From NCBI RefSeq assembly GCF_029784135.1, contig NC_073745.1, positions 60,141,218-60,205,217 of the forward strand: a stretch of DNA of 64,000 nucleotides, in the 5' to 3' direction. Source of the stretch: Toxorhynchites rutilus septentrionalis. Taxonomy: Eukaryota; Arthropoda; Insecta; Diptera; Culicidae. The notes below the pieces were generated by a model, which did not search any database, was not told the DNA's origin, and saw only the letters and a program-made list of their open reading frames with translations. The stretch's first letter is position 1; each line of letters opens with the position of its first letter. This document shows positions 33,711 through 45,592 of this stretch, piece by piece. The translations under genes and the position numbers were made by a program.

Positions 33711-35452
33711 GAGTAATGCGGGGCAAAGGTGCGCACCTAACTGTTGTCGTCCAATAACCCTTGAAATAAAAACAAATAAAATTCCGTTACCAAATTGTAG
33801 CTATATATATTACCTTCGAAACGTAGTACAAGCATTTCTCGAGTTGTGTTTATAATTGGACAAATACTTATTTTAATACAAAAAGACAAATTCGTACCTT
33901 TGCCCCATAGTGGGAGCAAAAGTGCGCACTTATTGAATTGAACTTCTGAGATAACTTATACCAAAAATAAATGCTTTATGATCAGAAGCGGAAGAAGCAT
34001 CATTACTAGAGAGTGTAGGCACCGCCCAGTAGACAGGAGGAGGTGTTATTTTATATTTCAAATATGACTTATTTCAAGGAGAAATGTATCCTTTCAACGT
34101 TAAGATGAAATTGAAGTGGCTATTACATGTAAAGTAGGGTAAACATCGTGATTTTTGAAGATTTTGCTTGAATTTTCACCAGGAATTGTTTATATTGATA
34201 TTGCTGCAAAATTAAGAAGGATAGAAGTTGGGTGTCAAAGAACAAATTGTAGAGCGGTGAGAGCTTCAATTTAATTGATAGAAACACTCGATTCACTCGA
34301 TTATATACAGAATTCGGTTATATACAGTGAAAAGAAATCGGAGACTGTATATAATCGAGTCCGCACTGTATTGATATAAATCATTTCGAACACTCAAGTT
34401 CCCACAGAAATTTTTTTTATGTACGTAATCTACACTCGCGAATGCATGGTGAAAATAAAAACATTTTTCATTTGAAATTCATTTTGAATTGTATTTAAGC
34501 AATTGTTTATTTTCATACCTCATCTTGGATTTCGGTTCTGAGGATTTCGACGCTTTGCCTTGGAGCGTTATTGCTTCGTTGTGCTGTTGTGGGGTTCGAA
34601 GAGACAGTCGATGGTTCCTCATGAAGCTAGAATCCCAATCTCTTCCTGACAGTTTTGCAACTTGGTTGAATTCGCGCTGGAGGTTGTTGGCTTCCGCAAA
34701 ATCAAACGCCAGACGCCGTAAATCTTTTAGAGTCATACCATATAAAACTTAGTCCAGTGGCCTGCAGATCCTCAGACTGCTCACTCGTAAATACCTACCT
34801 GAACCGCACTAGGTGCTCGCTGACACATTCCAGCAGAAGTGGAAATGTCAATAAAAGAAGATTCAAATCATAAATCTGATTCAGAGCTGATTCACAAATA
34901 CCGAGGTCTGTCGCAATCCGACGCTTCGAGACTCCCTCCCGAAGCCTCTGTCGGTCCATTTGAGCATTTCTGGAGTGCATTTCTTCAAATCAGTTCTCTT
35001 CTTGTGGGTCCCGTTAAAAATTTTGTTGAAAACATTTTATATTTTTTTTAGGTCAACACGCTAGTGGGAACTTTTACCTCACAGCCACTGCGCACCTTTG
35101 CCCCACGAGCAAATTTTGAACTAATCGAATTTTTAAAAAAAGCTCTTGAACTTTTTCACAAGAACGAATACGCACTATCATCTACTATAGAATAAAGGTT
35201 TCCTTGACAGTGTAGTTTCGAACTTTCCAGTTATTTTAGGTAAGTAAATCGTCATCTCCAAAACTGAAAAAATTGAGCAAAACATTGCAAAACTCTTTTT
35301 ACCTCATAACTTTTTGTCACTTTCATGAAATGTATCTTGTTTATATGTGTGAGCTGCTGGTGTAATAATGTATCAAACGAATACACTGTTGTAGAATTGT
35401 TATGCTCGTTTCCTCCAAAAAGGCTAATGCGCACCTTTGCCCCGCACTACTC
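33711..35452 (-). mobile_element. pogo/Tigger-like DNA transposon, internally degraded
   Basis: The ends are inverted copies: left GAGTAATGCGGGGCAAAGG, right (other strand) GAGTAGTGCGGGGCAAAGG, both followed by TGCGCA. TA sits outside each end (33709-33710, 35453-35454). The motif GCGCACCTTTGCCCC, or a close variant, recurs inside near 33893-33927 and 35083-35103, so each end has an inner and an outer copy. The only coding relic is the DNA-binding part of a CENP-B/Tigger-type transposase at 34479-34980 (minus); no catalytic domain is seen. A short GACTCGATTATATACAG element fragment lies near 34270-34378. Confidence 0.85.
34479..34995 (-). pseudogene. pogo/Tigger transposase DNA-binding relic
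   Basis: Reading from 34995 downwards, the first part (MHSRNAQMDRQRLREGVSKR to about GICESAL) is a psq/CENP-B-type helix-turn-helix, and the second (MTLKDLRRLAFDFAEANN, then DWDSSFMRNHRLSLRTPQ) is the CENP-B-like second DNA-binding domain of Tigger and jerky proteins. The two parts are in different frames, separated by a stretch with a stop near 34750. Downstream DDE motifs are absent. The family protein would be about 400-500 residues; only about 150 are left. Confidence 0.8.
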
Positions 35453-36235
35453 TATAGATAGATTTTCATTATATCTTTACCGGACTCTGTTCAGATTATG
35501 AATACTGGTAAAACTATGAAAACTTTAGGTGAACCCTAAACCGAATGTTGAGCGGTTCAATGTTCAAACAGATTATATAGTGAATCATAATATTTGTGGA
35601 ATTTTGCATGTGAGAATTCAAATTCTTTCCTACTTTAACACTAGAACTACCAACTGGTCAAAATGACCGGTTATATGATTTGTTCGCAAGATTTTGTATT
35701 GAAATTTATTTTTATATTTTTTAATGATGTTATGACTTTTTCTAAATTCATGTATTGATCAATACTTTAAATTATGTTGGTCTCTCACTTCCAATTTTTC
35801 TGATATACATATGTGGTATACCTATTTATACCGACCGGTCAAAATGACCGGTCGTGACTTTTAAAATTTCTGATTCCAAAATTGCTTTGAAACAACGTCA
35901 ATCTGCCACTACGGTGCTGCCAATAAAAATTTCCGGAACAACTACTGCTTCTAAACCACAAAATTTGGGAAAGTTTTAGAATTTTGTAATGTGTTGTGAT
36001 GCAATTTTATTTTCTCATTGACAGTTGTTGTATACTGTATAAATAGGTAATGTTGAAATTAGTTCAGTTGAAATATTCACAATATTGTGGACAATTGGGT
36101 TGATTTAAAAAAATACAGTTATAGTAGTTTGCAGTATAGGTAAGTTGTGTATATTTGTATTATATTGAGGGGGAAAAATATTCTAAATATGTATTTTTAT
36201 CTAGTTATAAAAATTAACCCAAAAATGCAAAAATG

Positions 36236-36600
36236 TTTTAGAGGACGTAACCAACTCAAGAGAAGACTTTGCTGATATCGATCAAGATGTTTATGAAATT
36301 GAATTCTGAAATTTGATCAATATCTGAAATATAGATGATCAAATCATAAGAAAAAATGTTTGTTTCCTCAGAGAGCAATAGTGAAGAGAATCAGTTTACG
36401 TAGGCTAAGAAGAATGTTGATACTGTCGTCATCTTTGGATGAGAATGACCGTCAACATAGCTATAATTTCTCCTGATGGAACTATCTGCACAAAAAGCTG
36501 AATGCACTCCAGGAAGGATATAAATAAACAGCATTTTCGAAGCAATATTGGAGGGGTAGAGTGTGTGTATATGTGAAAATACGAAAGTATATGTGTGAAT
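36236..36600 (+). pseudogene. piggyBac transposase, N-terminal relic
   Basis: The first frame encodes an acidic stretch (EDVTNSREDFADIDQD) typical of the N-terminal region of piggyBac-type transposases. After several breaks, ISPDGTI, then ECTPGRI and KQHIF-like residues match the conserved SPDGT.W.....GR...NI block of PGBD proteins. The DDD catalytic core is not seen. It lies in the expected orientation 600 bp inside the TTAA-flanked element. Stops and shifts every 30-50 codons make it non-functional. Confidence 0.6.
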
Positions 36601-36950
36601 ATCATCACTCCTTACAATCGTCATACCCACAAACGCACGAGAACGGAAGTTACGAATCGTTCATTTGGAGTGTACGCATAGCATTTTGTAATTTTGGTAC
36701 AGTGTGCGATGAAGTGTTGCTCTAATTTACTCCAAACTTTGATCGATCGGCTAGAAAAAACGGCTGAGCGTATGAATATCAAATATTCACAGGAGTTTAG
36801 GAGATACACTATGCTTCAATTTAACTCCAATTTGTTGCAATATTTGCAAAATTACAGAAGATTTTCTAAAATAGTATAAAAAAGTAATTTTGACACTTTT
36901 TTAAAATTGATGGAAAAAATCAAATTATTTTTTTCGATAAAGCAACAAAT

Positions 36951-37428
36951 AGGGGGTCTTCGTAGCCACATTGATTGCGCGTTCGCTTAGTAGGCGATCG
37001 ATCGTGAGTTCAAAACTCAGGGCCCTCATTGACAATCTTTGTGTTGTTACAGAATAGCTACGTCCACGCAACAATCATCAGCGATGGAGATCGATCCACG
37101 GTCGAAATAAGATCGATTCATCTATACAACTGCTCTGCTCTGCAAGACACATCGGGCTGCTGTTCTATAAATAACTCAACAATGATCATTCAACTGTCTC
37201 CGCTGTTCGGTGGTCCAACTGGATAATGGAAGAACAGAAAGAATACTCTTACGCCTAAATGGCTACTGTGTGAATGTACCATATGTAATGGTATAGAAGG
37301 AATACTGGCGAATGGCAACTGTGTAATGTGCTAATTATAGATATGATAACCATGTGACATGTACACGATTCAAATTCGGCTCTGTTACAGCTAGATTGCT
37401 AATGAGCTTTAAATAAATAAATGGGATA
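36951..37428 (+). mobile_element. tRNA-derived SINE, full length, 12-bp target duplication
   Basis: The head (36952-37025) has an A-box-like TAGCCACATTG, a B-box-like GAGTTCAAAACTC, and GGGTCT near the 5' end pairing with GGGCCC or GGACCC downstream, as in a tRNA. It ends in TAAATAAATAAATGG. AAAGCAACAAAT is repeated exactly just outside both ends (36939-36950, 37429-37440), the mark of target-primed insertion. A second head copy is at 44291-44464. It lies inside the piggyBac-like element and so is younger. Confidence 0.88.
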
Positions 37429-37511
37429 AAAGCAACAAATTAAACTTATACGGAATTTATTGGAGTTTTCAAAATTACCTCTCCATTTGCGATGTGATAA
37501 TTATTTATTGA

Positions 37512-37950
37512 ATTACTAGCTGACCCGGCAAGCGTTGTTCTGCCATATAATGTATTTCTAGAGGATATTTTGGTTGGTAAAAATAACGAATATACTTCAT
37601 GAGAGTTTGTATGTTATCGTTCAGATCTATCAAATTGATCTAAATGATGATTTTCACAGCGAAACATACATATGCGTATCTCTTATTTTCGAATTTCTCC
37701 TTTTTATTTTGAATATCCTTCCTATATATAAAGATGTGCATAGTCAGTTTTTTCGAATTTTTCAAATCATCTCAAATATTTTCCAGAGTACTCTATCATT
37801 CTAATTTGGGTGAAGACAAACTCACAAAATATATGGACGACGAAGATCTGATCAGCCGTTCTCCCGTGATGATGAGTTATACGTACGTGGGAAAAACTCT
37901 CTTTTATATATAAAGATGTATCATCAAAGATTAAGGTGTAACTTTTCATT
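37512..37950 (+). repeat. CTGACCCGGC interspersed repeat, variant copy
   Basis: Begins CTGACCCGGCAAGCGTTGTTC, the same terminal motif as the other copies, but its interior differs, so it is a related subfamily or a copy truncated early. ATATATAAAGATGT steps occur at 37725 and 37905. Confidence 0.6.
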
Positions 37951-38549
37951 CAAATAAAAATAATCTTTGCATGTAAAAGTCCTACATGAATGTTATAGGA
38001 ATCAAATGGAAGCTGTTTAATAAGGTTGATTGGATTTGTTATTGAGTTGGTTAGCAAAAAATTGTGTTAGCCTACAAAAAGGTTGAAAATACAGAAAGAA
38101 ATCGATTTTAATTACTCCCTGATATTTTTGTCCACTACATCTACATACACCCAGATAAAAAATGTTCATAACATATTCCAATACAAGGAAGTTTGAGCTT
38201 CAAAATGATATACATCCCATCTTGATAGGTTGATTTTTCAAGAAGTTGAACTGAGAGACCAACATAGTTTAAAATATTGATCAATACATGAATTTAGAAA
38301 AAGTCATAACATCATTAAAAAATATAAAAATAAATTTCAACTTTTATGTCTTTTATGTCTAAAAAAAAAATACAAATAAAAATACTATATTTCATGCAAA
38401 TAGATGTATTTATCATGTACTTGCAATATTAGAATGAAATATATTTTATTATCTGTATTTTTTTTCGAATTTTTATATTTTGACAGCTAAACATCACACC
38501 GGTCAAAATGACCGGTTTGGTAGGAATAGGTATATAACAAATGTTCGTG

Positions 38550-40844
38550 TTAAGAAATCACGAACAGTACATTGATAACAAAATGGGCACGGATAGCGCA
38601 AACCGTTTCCCGCAGTATCTCAGTCCACTTCAACTAACCTCAATGTCATTCGTGTTCGATTTCCCCGTTTCATGAGTGAGTGACACTGACAGATATTCCC
38701 ATGGCGCCGATCGATCAGCAGAACCGGCGATCCATCAGCTAGCCGGCGGCGAATCACCCCGTTGGGGTGAAGGGCTTAAACTTGGTGACAAGTTTTTTTT
38801 ATCATTCATTCGCCGATGCGGATAATATTATCCAGGGGGAAAGGGGGACAGGGGGACGCACACCTTCAACAAGTCCGACTGTCTGCGTCAACTGGTCTAG
38901 TCTACCACTCCCCCGCCGCTTCACATTGGCTTTCCCATCCCTTCCACTTTGAATAATTACGAGTGCGCGCCTTCCACCCTTTTCTGCCGCCGCCTTTCGG
39001 AACCGAACCCAGAGAGTGGGAGGAATCCATTTTCATTAATTCTTCCGTACGAAAGCGTCCCCCGCACCGCACGGTGGGCACCATAATAATGAGTGCGGAA
39101 TTGTTTTGTGTCGGTGGAGTTTTTATTTCTGTCCTGAGTGCGTCTGTCCGCTCTGACGGTTCCATTTTTCCGTCGTTCTCCTTCATTGGAAAATTGAAAT
39201 GAAATAATGAAGTGTAGTTGACAAACCGAAGGAAATGCGATTGCGGGGGACGCGTACCCTTTCACCAGTGAATGGAAATATCAGGAAGTACAGAGAGAGG
39301 TAGTATTTTAATTTTGCTTACATATTTAACGAGCTGCCGCACGGCGGCTACTTGGGACGGGGATGACGGTTTCTTAATGGAATAATTATGAGCGAATTAT
39401 TTCCCCGGAATTGATTTAATTAAGTTACGATCGATTACAGAACGTGACAAAGAAAGGGTGTCCTCCCTCCCGAACAATCCGATAACGGCACGAGTTAAAC
39501 CGTTCAAGATTCTGAAAGCAAACTCTCAACCCAACGTTGTTCAAAAACATAAGCCGACGCCAGAGCGTCTAGGGAATCATCGACCCTATAGGGTCACTCG
39601 GTCGAAAAACAAAACCAAAGCAAGAACACCAAATGCCGATCACATTCCAGAGTGGCAGATTTAAACACATCGCACACAGCTGGAGCGTTTCTTCAATCTT
39701 CAGTTGGGCCGGCCGATCTTCGGAAGAAGTGCCAACAGTGATCACGGGCTTCTTTTGTTTTGTACCCGGGGATCTCTCTGCAGTGTATCTGAAGACCACA
39801 GCGCGCTGGGTCCCAATAAGAAGAATATTAACGAATGATTCGAACGCAGCGTGAAATTTTTATCATTTTCACACTTTAAACGTGTTTTCACGCCTTCCCA
39901 AGGGGGGAGCTCGCGCGTTCCGGAGAAGCCGCGGAGAGCGCGATCGGCCGGGTCACGAAATGTGACCACCCTATCTTCCGTTCCCGCTGAGGGGGAACCG
40001 GGGGCCTGGAGTCGGGAAGGAGAATGAATTCATCTTTTATTTTTGGAGGGATTAAAATTAATATGCTTTGAGTTGGGAGATTATTTTTGACTGTTCCTTC
40101 TGGTTCTCGTTCATTAATAAAATGAAATTATTATTTATGGTAGTTACCGAATTCTTTCTTCTCCTTTCAGTCCTGGATTTGGCTTTTACACTTCAGCCGG
40201 GGAGAGCCCATTGTGTGGTTAGTGTTTTTACTTCACGGTTCATATTGTTTTCAAAAGAGAGGATTTTGGCTGGGATCAGAAGTGATTGCAGCAAATATTT
40301 TGAAAATTGAATCATTTTTATGGTGATTTGTCCACACGGCTGGGATGGGGACTTTGGGATGGTTATGAGTGTCTTGTGATAAGATGATGATAAAAAATGT
40401 TATGTTTTCTGTCTAATAATCATAGCCTACTTTTGATGAGTTTCCATGAAATATGATTGCAATCTTTTGAACTATTCTCGATTCACATCATAACAATATA
40501 TTTTCTTTTTACGATCAGACACAGGGAATGCTTTAATCCGTGTTGGTACAATTGGTATTGGAATGTTCTGTCTGTAAATCAGGAAAAAGTGGTAAAGGAT
40601 GAACTGGAACTGTATCAGTAAGTTTACTACTGAAACAAGAACGACAAAGCTTAAAAATGATCACAGTTTGTCATTTTCGAAACAAATTACTATAACATCA
40701 GTATTGTGCAGAACGATCTTATCAAGAATGTGAAAAAGATAGAACAATAGGTGAAGAAGGTATCTTCACTCTGTCGCAAATATACTGAATTTCATCGCTT
40801 CTCAAACGCGCAGTTCAGTTTTTGCTATTATTGCAATTTTACAT
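38550..40844. other. TE-poor, GC-richer island; no gene shown
   Basis: From about 38600 to 40100 base composition is balanced to GC-rich and no dispersed repeat is found. There are overlapping frames of 60-102 codons on both strands with no similarity. TAAT-rich motifs (AATAATTATGAGCG, TTAATTAAG at 39380-39425) could be homeodomain sites. This may be regulatory DNA of a nearby gene; not demonstrated. Confidence 0.4.
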
Positions 40845-42193
40845 CTATATATATATTGATTTCTGTCTGTCTGTCTGTTTGATTCTTATGGACTCGGAAA
40901 CTACTGAACCGATCAACATGAAAATTGGTAGGGGATTTCGGGGCCGAGGAAGGTTTTCGTGATAGTTTGAGACCCCTCGCCCCTCTCTAAGGGGGCGCTG
41001 CCATACAAATTAAACACAAATTTCTACATTACTCGGGGAATTAATCAAGCAAATGAAACCAATTTAGTCATTTTGAGGTTTAAGGATGCAATAAATGATT
41101 CTATGGTGGTTAGACTCTCCACCCTCCATACTGCCATACAAATGAAACACAAATTTCTGCATTACTCGAGAATTAATCAAGCAAATGAAATCAAATTTGG
41201 CATGTGGAGGTTTTAGGGTGCAATAAATGTTTTTACAGTAGTCAGATACTCCTGCCCCCTCTTTAAGAGGTGGCTGCCATACTAATGAAACTCAAATTTC
41301 TGCATTACTCGAGAATTAATCAAGCAAACGAAACCAAATATTGCATGTGGAGGTTTTAAGGTGCAATAAATGATTCTATGGTGGTTAGATACTCCTCCCC
41401 CCTCTTTTAGGTGGGGCTGCCATAAAAATGAAACATATATTTCTGCATAACTCGTCAATTAATCGAGCAAATGAAACCAAATTTGGCATGTATAGGCTTT
41501 AGGGTGCAATAAATGTTTTTACGGTGGTAAGACACTCCACCCCCTCTCTAAGGGGGAGCGGCAATACAAATGAAAGACAAATTTCTGCATAATTCGAAAA
41601 CTGATCAAATGGAGCCAAATTTTTTCATGCGAATGTTTTAGGGGACACGAAACGTTTCCATGGTGAATAGACACAGGCAATAACATAGTGACAAGTGCTG
41701 TTAGTCCATTCGATGTTTGAGCTAGCGAAATTGATCTTTGTTCGAAACTGGAAATGGATTTTAATGTGATGAAACGCACTCCTATATCTTCTTCTATCTA
41801 TACTCATTAAAAAGTATCGCCGAATGTGTTGATAAGAACAGAACTCGAGGAAGGAGTTGTCCGATTTAGGGCTGTCTTTATTCTATCGTATTTCCTGTAT
41901 AAAATATTTATTCCATGTAACGGACAAACATGTTGAAAAACAAGTGGTTGAAAAATCTTGAACGAGAATTGTGTCTGAAAATAATCTGATATTATAATGA
42001 TGGATTTTGTTAGAAATACAAGGAATTTTATAGTAAAAAGTAAATTCTACGGGGTCCATTAGAAGATCAATCAATGAACAGTTCTGCGATTGGACCCTTG
42101 AACTTGCTCATAGTAAGAAAACGTGAATGTTTGAAGGTATTGATAACAAAAAACAAATTGTGGGCGGGACGAAGTTTGCCGAGTCTGCTAGTA
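40845..42193 (-). repeat. CTGACCCGGC-family interspersed repeat, copy 3, with five ~142-bp tandem units
   Basis: On this strand the order is TATATATAT, TTTCTGTCTGTCTG, GGACTCGGAAACTACTGAACC, then five units marked by TTTCTGCATTACTCG-like blocks at 41021, 41154, 41297, 41440 and 41582 (spacing 133-143 bp). After these, about 500 bp match copy 1 in reverse, ending at GGGCGGGACGAAGTTTGCC. It is the most complete copy in the window and shows both ends. Confidence 0.85.
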
Positions 42194-43043
42194 ATGTATA
42201 AAATAAAATAAAATTCCAAAAATGTTTTTTTTTCCTTTTTTAGAATATATTGTATTCATGTGTTATTACCAAGTAAACTCATTGATTGTCCCGTCTTTTT
42301 ATCAATTTGTACCGTAATTTGAGTATAATGAAAAATATGTTTTTTTTTTCAATAACACAGTGCTAGAAAAATTATTTTTATAAAATCTGATTTTTATCAT
42401 CATTTGATTATCATTTTTTCTAGAAACAGAATATAAAATAACTATGTAGCTACGAGTTTTATCAATGCATTGCAGAATAAATTCAAAATAGCTTCAAAAT
42501 TGCGCCCAAAAATGGTGTTTTTTCGAAGTCATCTCAGCGTGATTTCTCTAATTGGAAGCCTTTTGAAGTTGTTTAATATTTTACTCCTAGGAAAAATTAC
42601 GGCATAAAAAAGCCCAAAGCCCTAAGAAAATTAGATTTTTAAAATCTGTACGGTTCGTGTAGAACAGTTGTATAGTTTTTGTGATTTCGTCGGTAAACAA
42701 TATGCTAAATTGCTTGACCATGTTGGCACACAATAAATTTTTCTTAGATCTTCAAACGCAAGGATTATTAGTAGAACGTATAATATTTGATGGCGTTTTG
42801 ACGGATTGCGCACCTATTTTGTTTCAAGGGAAATGTCCTGATAGGCTGCCCCATTTATTTGAAAACCTATGCCTCAAACTATGATTGCTTTTCACCAGAG
42901 ACCAGTTGATGGACTTTCAACCACTTACTGATCTGTTGCCAGAAACGATGTATCTGTCACTGAGTTTGCTGTCAATCTTAATGTTTTTCTGTGTTTCTTA
43001 AAAGTTAAAAGTTCTTAAAAGGAAATAAGGAGGCTAAATGTCT
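42194..43043. other. AT-rich, no gene recognised
   Basis: No coding similarity and no repeat that could be matched inside the window. A 67-codon frame at 42681-42884 has no motif. Confidence 0.3.
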
Positions 43044-43047
43044 TTAA

Positions 43048-43248
43048 CCCCTTCCCGTACGATTTAATTTTCAAAAGAGCGGACCAAATGCAAACGCTTC
43101 GATGCGTTACGCATCTAGTAATTTCACTACTCTGCTGAGCGTCTTAGCGCTTTGTGATATGCAAGCGCGCCACGAGAGAGACTCGATATTGTACGTTTTG
43201 GCACAATCATTTCATATCGAGTGAGACTCGATGTTGTACGTGAAAGGG
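43048..43248. mobile_element. 201-bp piggyBac-like MITE (TTAA flanks)
   Basis: The ends CCCCTTCCCGTAC and (other strand) CCCTTTCACGTAC are inverted and TTAA lies directly outside both (43044-43047, 43249-43252). The right part carries a second inverted motif (ATATCGAGTGAGACTCGAT). No coding capacity. Confidence 0.75.
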
Positions 43249-44290
43249 TTAAACTGTGAAAATTTTTTACATTGATACATGGAAGTCCATGAGAAATACA
43301 ACAGTTCGAACGGATAGTACAGAGTCTTTTCAGAAGAAACGCTCACGCAACAAATTTTAATATTTTCTACAAAATGACTGATTTTTATTTGAAAAAATGA
43401 AAATAAAGCATATTTTAGGACATTTTCGATGTGTCCGATGTGTTCATGTTTTTCGATAACGCGTTTTAAACGGTGAACAAAATGCTTCATGCACAACTCT
43501 AACATTACGACTTCGATGTTGTTGAAAATCCGAGTTATTTCTTCTTTAAGTTCCTCCAATTGTGGCTTATTAACATAGCAACGGTCCTTCACGTACCCTC
43601 AGAGGAAGTAATCGACGACGAGAAATGTTGAAATTCTTACCATAAGAGGACAAAATTTCATTTAGGCTTCGGTTGCCCGAGTAATACAATTTCACTAAAA
43701 ATACATGTTCTTGTACATTGTACATCTTGACACTAAAAACCATCCGATCAAACTGAACGAGTAGCCGAATATTATCGTCCCGAAGTGGGAAATGCAGTAT
43801 TACCATCGACGGAGCGAAAAAAAATTATAGGGAGCTATTCGATTTTTTTGCGTGAGCGTTTAATCTGAAAGATCCTGTATATCCGAAAATCAGAGAGGTG
43901 TTATTTTTTGTTTTTGAGTTATTATTTTTCAAATTTAACATGATCTGAGTCATCGTTCAATATTCCTATGTGACTAGACTAGACCTCTGCGACTATAATC
44001 CAACCTTCCCGCAAGGCTGATATTTTAGGCTTCTTGGCTACAATAGTTCAAATGTTATGATTTTTTACAAAATGTCATTTTTAAAAGTAAGGGGATTTTT
44101 CCACTGGTTATGTTTGAAAAATCATATCTCAAGAACGAAAAAAATCATTTCTGATATCGAAATATGCTATGTAAAAAATCTTCAGTTTTCAAGAAAAAAT
44201 ATAACAAAATAATGCGCCCTCTAGTCCAATACCATGAAAACAAAAAAAACGACACAAAAAACGACCCCCACAGTCAATAATTACAAAGGT
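43249..44290. other. no gene confidently recognised
   Basis: Two minus-strand frames, 43570-43806 (78 codons) and 43212-43592 (126 codons), overlap end to start and have a mixed, protein-like composition with few low-complexity runs. They could be a broken retroelement or gene frame, but I recognise no domain, and a coding call is not supported. Confidence 0.3.
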
Positions 44291-44464
44291 TGGGGGTCTC
44301 CGTAGCCACATTGGTTGCGCGTTCGCTTAGTAAGCGATCGAACGTGAGTTCAAAACTCAGGACCCTCATTGACCATCTTTGTGTTGTTACAGAAAAGCTA
44401 CGTCCACGCAACAATCATCAGCGATGGAGATCGATCCACGGTCGAAATAAGATCGATTCATCCA
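44291..44464 (+). mobile_element. tRNA-derived SINE, second copy, 3' truncated
   Basis: Matches 36952-37130 closely, including the tRNA-like head and the following ATCATCAGCGATGGAGATCG segment, and then stops. TACAAAG occurs on both sides (44282-44288, 44465-44471), which may be a target duplication, though part of it belongs to the SINE sequence. Confidence 0.75.
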
Positions 44465-44471
44465 TACAAAG

Positions 44472-45592
44472 TGGAAAAAAAAAGATTTTTCGGACCCTTC
44501 AAAATGGAAATGGACCCCTTACTTAAATAAATTACAAAATACGAGTCTAATGTTTTGTGATAAAGAAAAAAATATATTAACGAAAATCTGAGAACCACTA
44601 TATCGGTTTGGCATAGAATGGCTGTATATATACCTATATTTTTTATTTCTTGAATATAAAAAAAAATCAAATTTTTGAATCATTCTCTTAAAGTCAGACA
44701 ACAACATTCTAATATAAAGAATACATATATCTGGAAGATTTCAGGAGGTCATCGAGGATCATATTTGATGAAAAAAAATCCGTCTACGCATATGATCGAA
44801 TTTCAACTATGACAGAATTATTGAGTTTTTTTTTCGGATTCTGTCTGGAACTGACTCTACTTCAGAAAGTACAAGCTCTCAAACCGCTCTATAGTTAGTA
44901 CTTTGACACTCATTCTATCTTATTAAATTTTGTTGCAATATCTTTTTAAGCAATTCCTAGTGAGCTTTTAGTTAGAATCTTAAAAAGACGGGTGGGTAAT
45001 GTCGGGGCGTAAGCGGAGTGACGTAGGACTATACAAAGGGGACAGCTTTTTCTAAATATATATTTTAAATATATTGTTTTATTTTCTTCTCCTACGTGAA
45101 TACCTACCTATCTACCTGAAATATGGATTATTTTACTGTTTACTCTTTATGAACATGTTGGGAGTTTTGAAAAGAACCTTTGGTGTTGTGTTTTTGCGTT
45201 TCTCATTTTTTTCTCACTGTCTTATAGTTGATTCTTGATTTTTTTCTGAAGGCTTTGTACTTATTAAATGTTCAACACCGGGCATCTTTTGGCGTTTGCA
45301 CATATCGTACAATCAAAATGATCGCTGTGATAGGGAATTCATAAGTGGTCATCAGCTCATTCACTATCATATATTTCACTATTGAGCACATTACCATACC
45401 TTAAATTGTAGTTTCGGAGACGAATGAATTGTAAGATTTGTAGTATCCGCAAACAAAGTTAATAAAAATGAAAAAGAACTGAGGTTTTGGAGACAACTCT
45501 ACGAACTGTCGAGTCTTTTTCCTTCTTCTACCTGCTGCCGTTTTGCGATTGCGTTTGCCACTCGCTGAAACTAGTTGTTGTCACCGAACCGA
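44472..45592. other. no gene; palindrome-containing repeat fragment at 45000
   Basis: 45001-45060 has GTCGGGGCGTAAG, GTGACGTAGGACTA (core 45020-45031) and CAAAGGGGACAGC, part of the GACGTAGGACTA repeat group. The remainder is AT-rich. 45480-45592 may be the decayed 3' flank of the H2A relic; a matching segment precedes the second H2A relic (CTGCTGCCGTTTTGCGATTGCG near 45533 and 47309). Confidence 0.4.

Larger units (their letters stand above)
35639..38549 (+). mobile_element. piggyBac-like element, 2.9 kb, with ACCGGTCAAAATGACCGGT palindromes
   Basis: TTAA lies outside both ends (35635-35638, 38550-38553). The left end is CACTAGAACTACCAACTGG and the right end on the other strand is CACGAACATTTG, with CTACCAA.CCGGTCA a little inside. 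Palindromes of the type ACCGGTCAAAATGACCGGT lie at about 35655, 35846 and 38505. The subterminal ~100 bp at 35690-35795 is an inverted match of 38238-38340. A piggyBac transposase N-terminal relic is present at 36236-36560. A SINE (36951-37428) and a CTGACCCGGC repeat (37512-37950) are nested inside. Confidence 0.82.

Noticed and set aside
43212..43806. Two adjoining minus-strand frames (78 and 126 codons)
   Set aside because: Protein-like composition but no recognised domain; left as unassigned.
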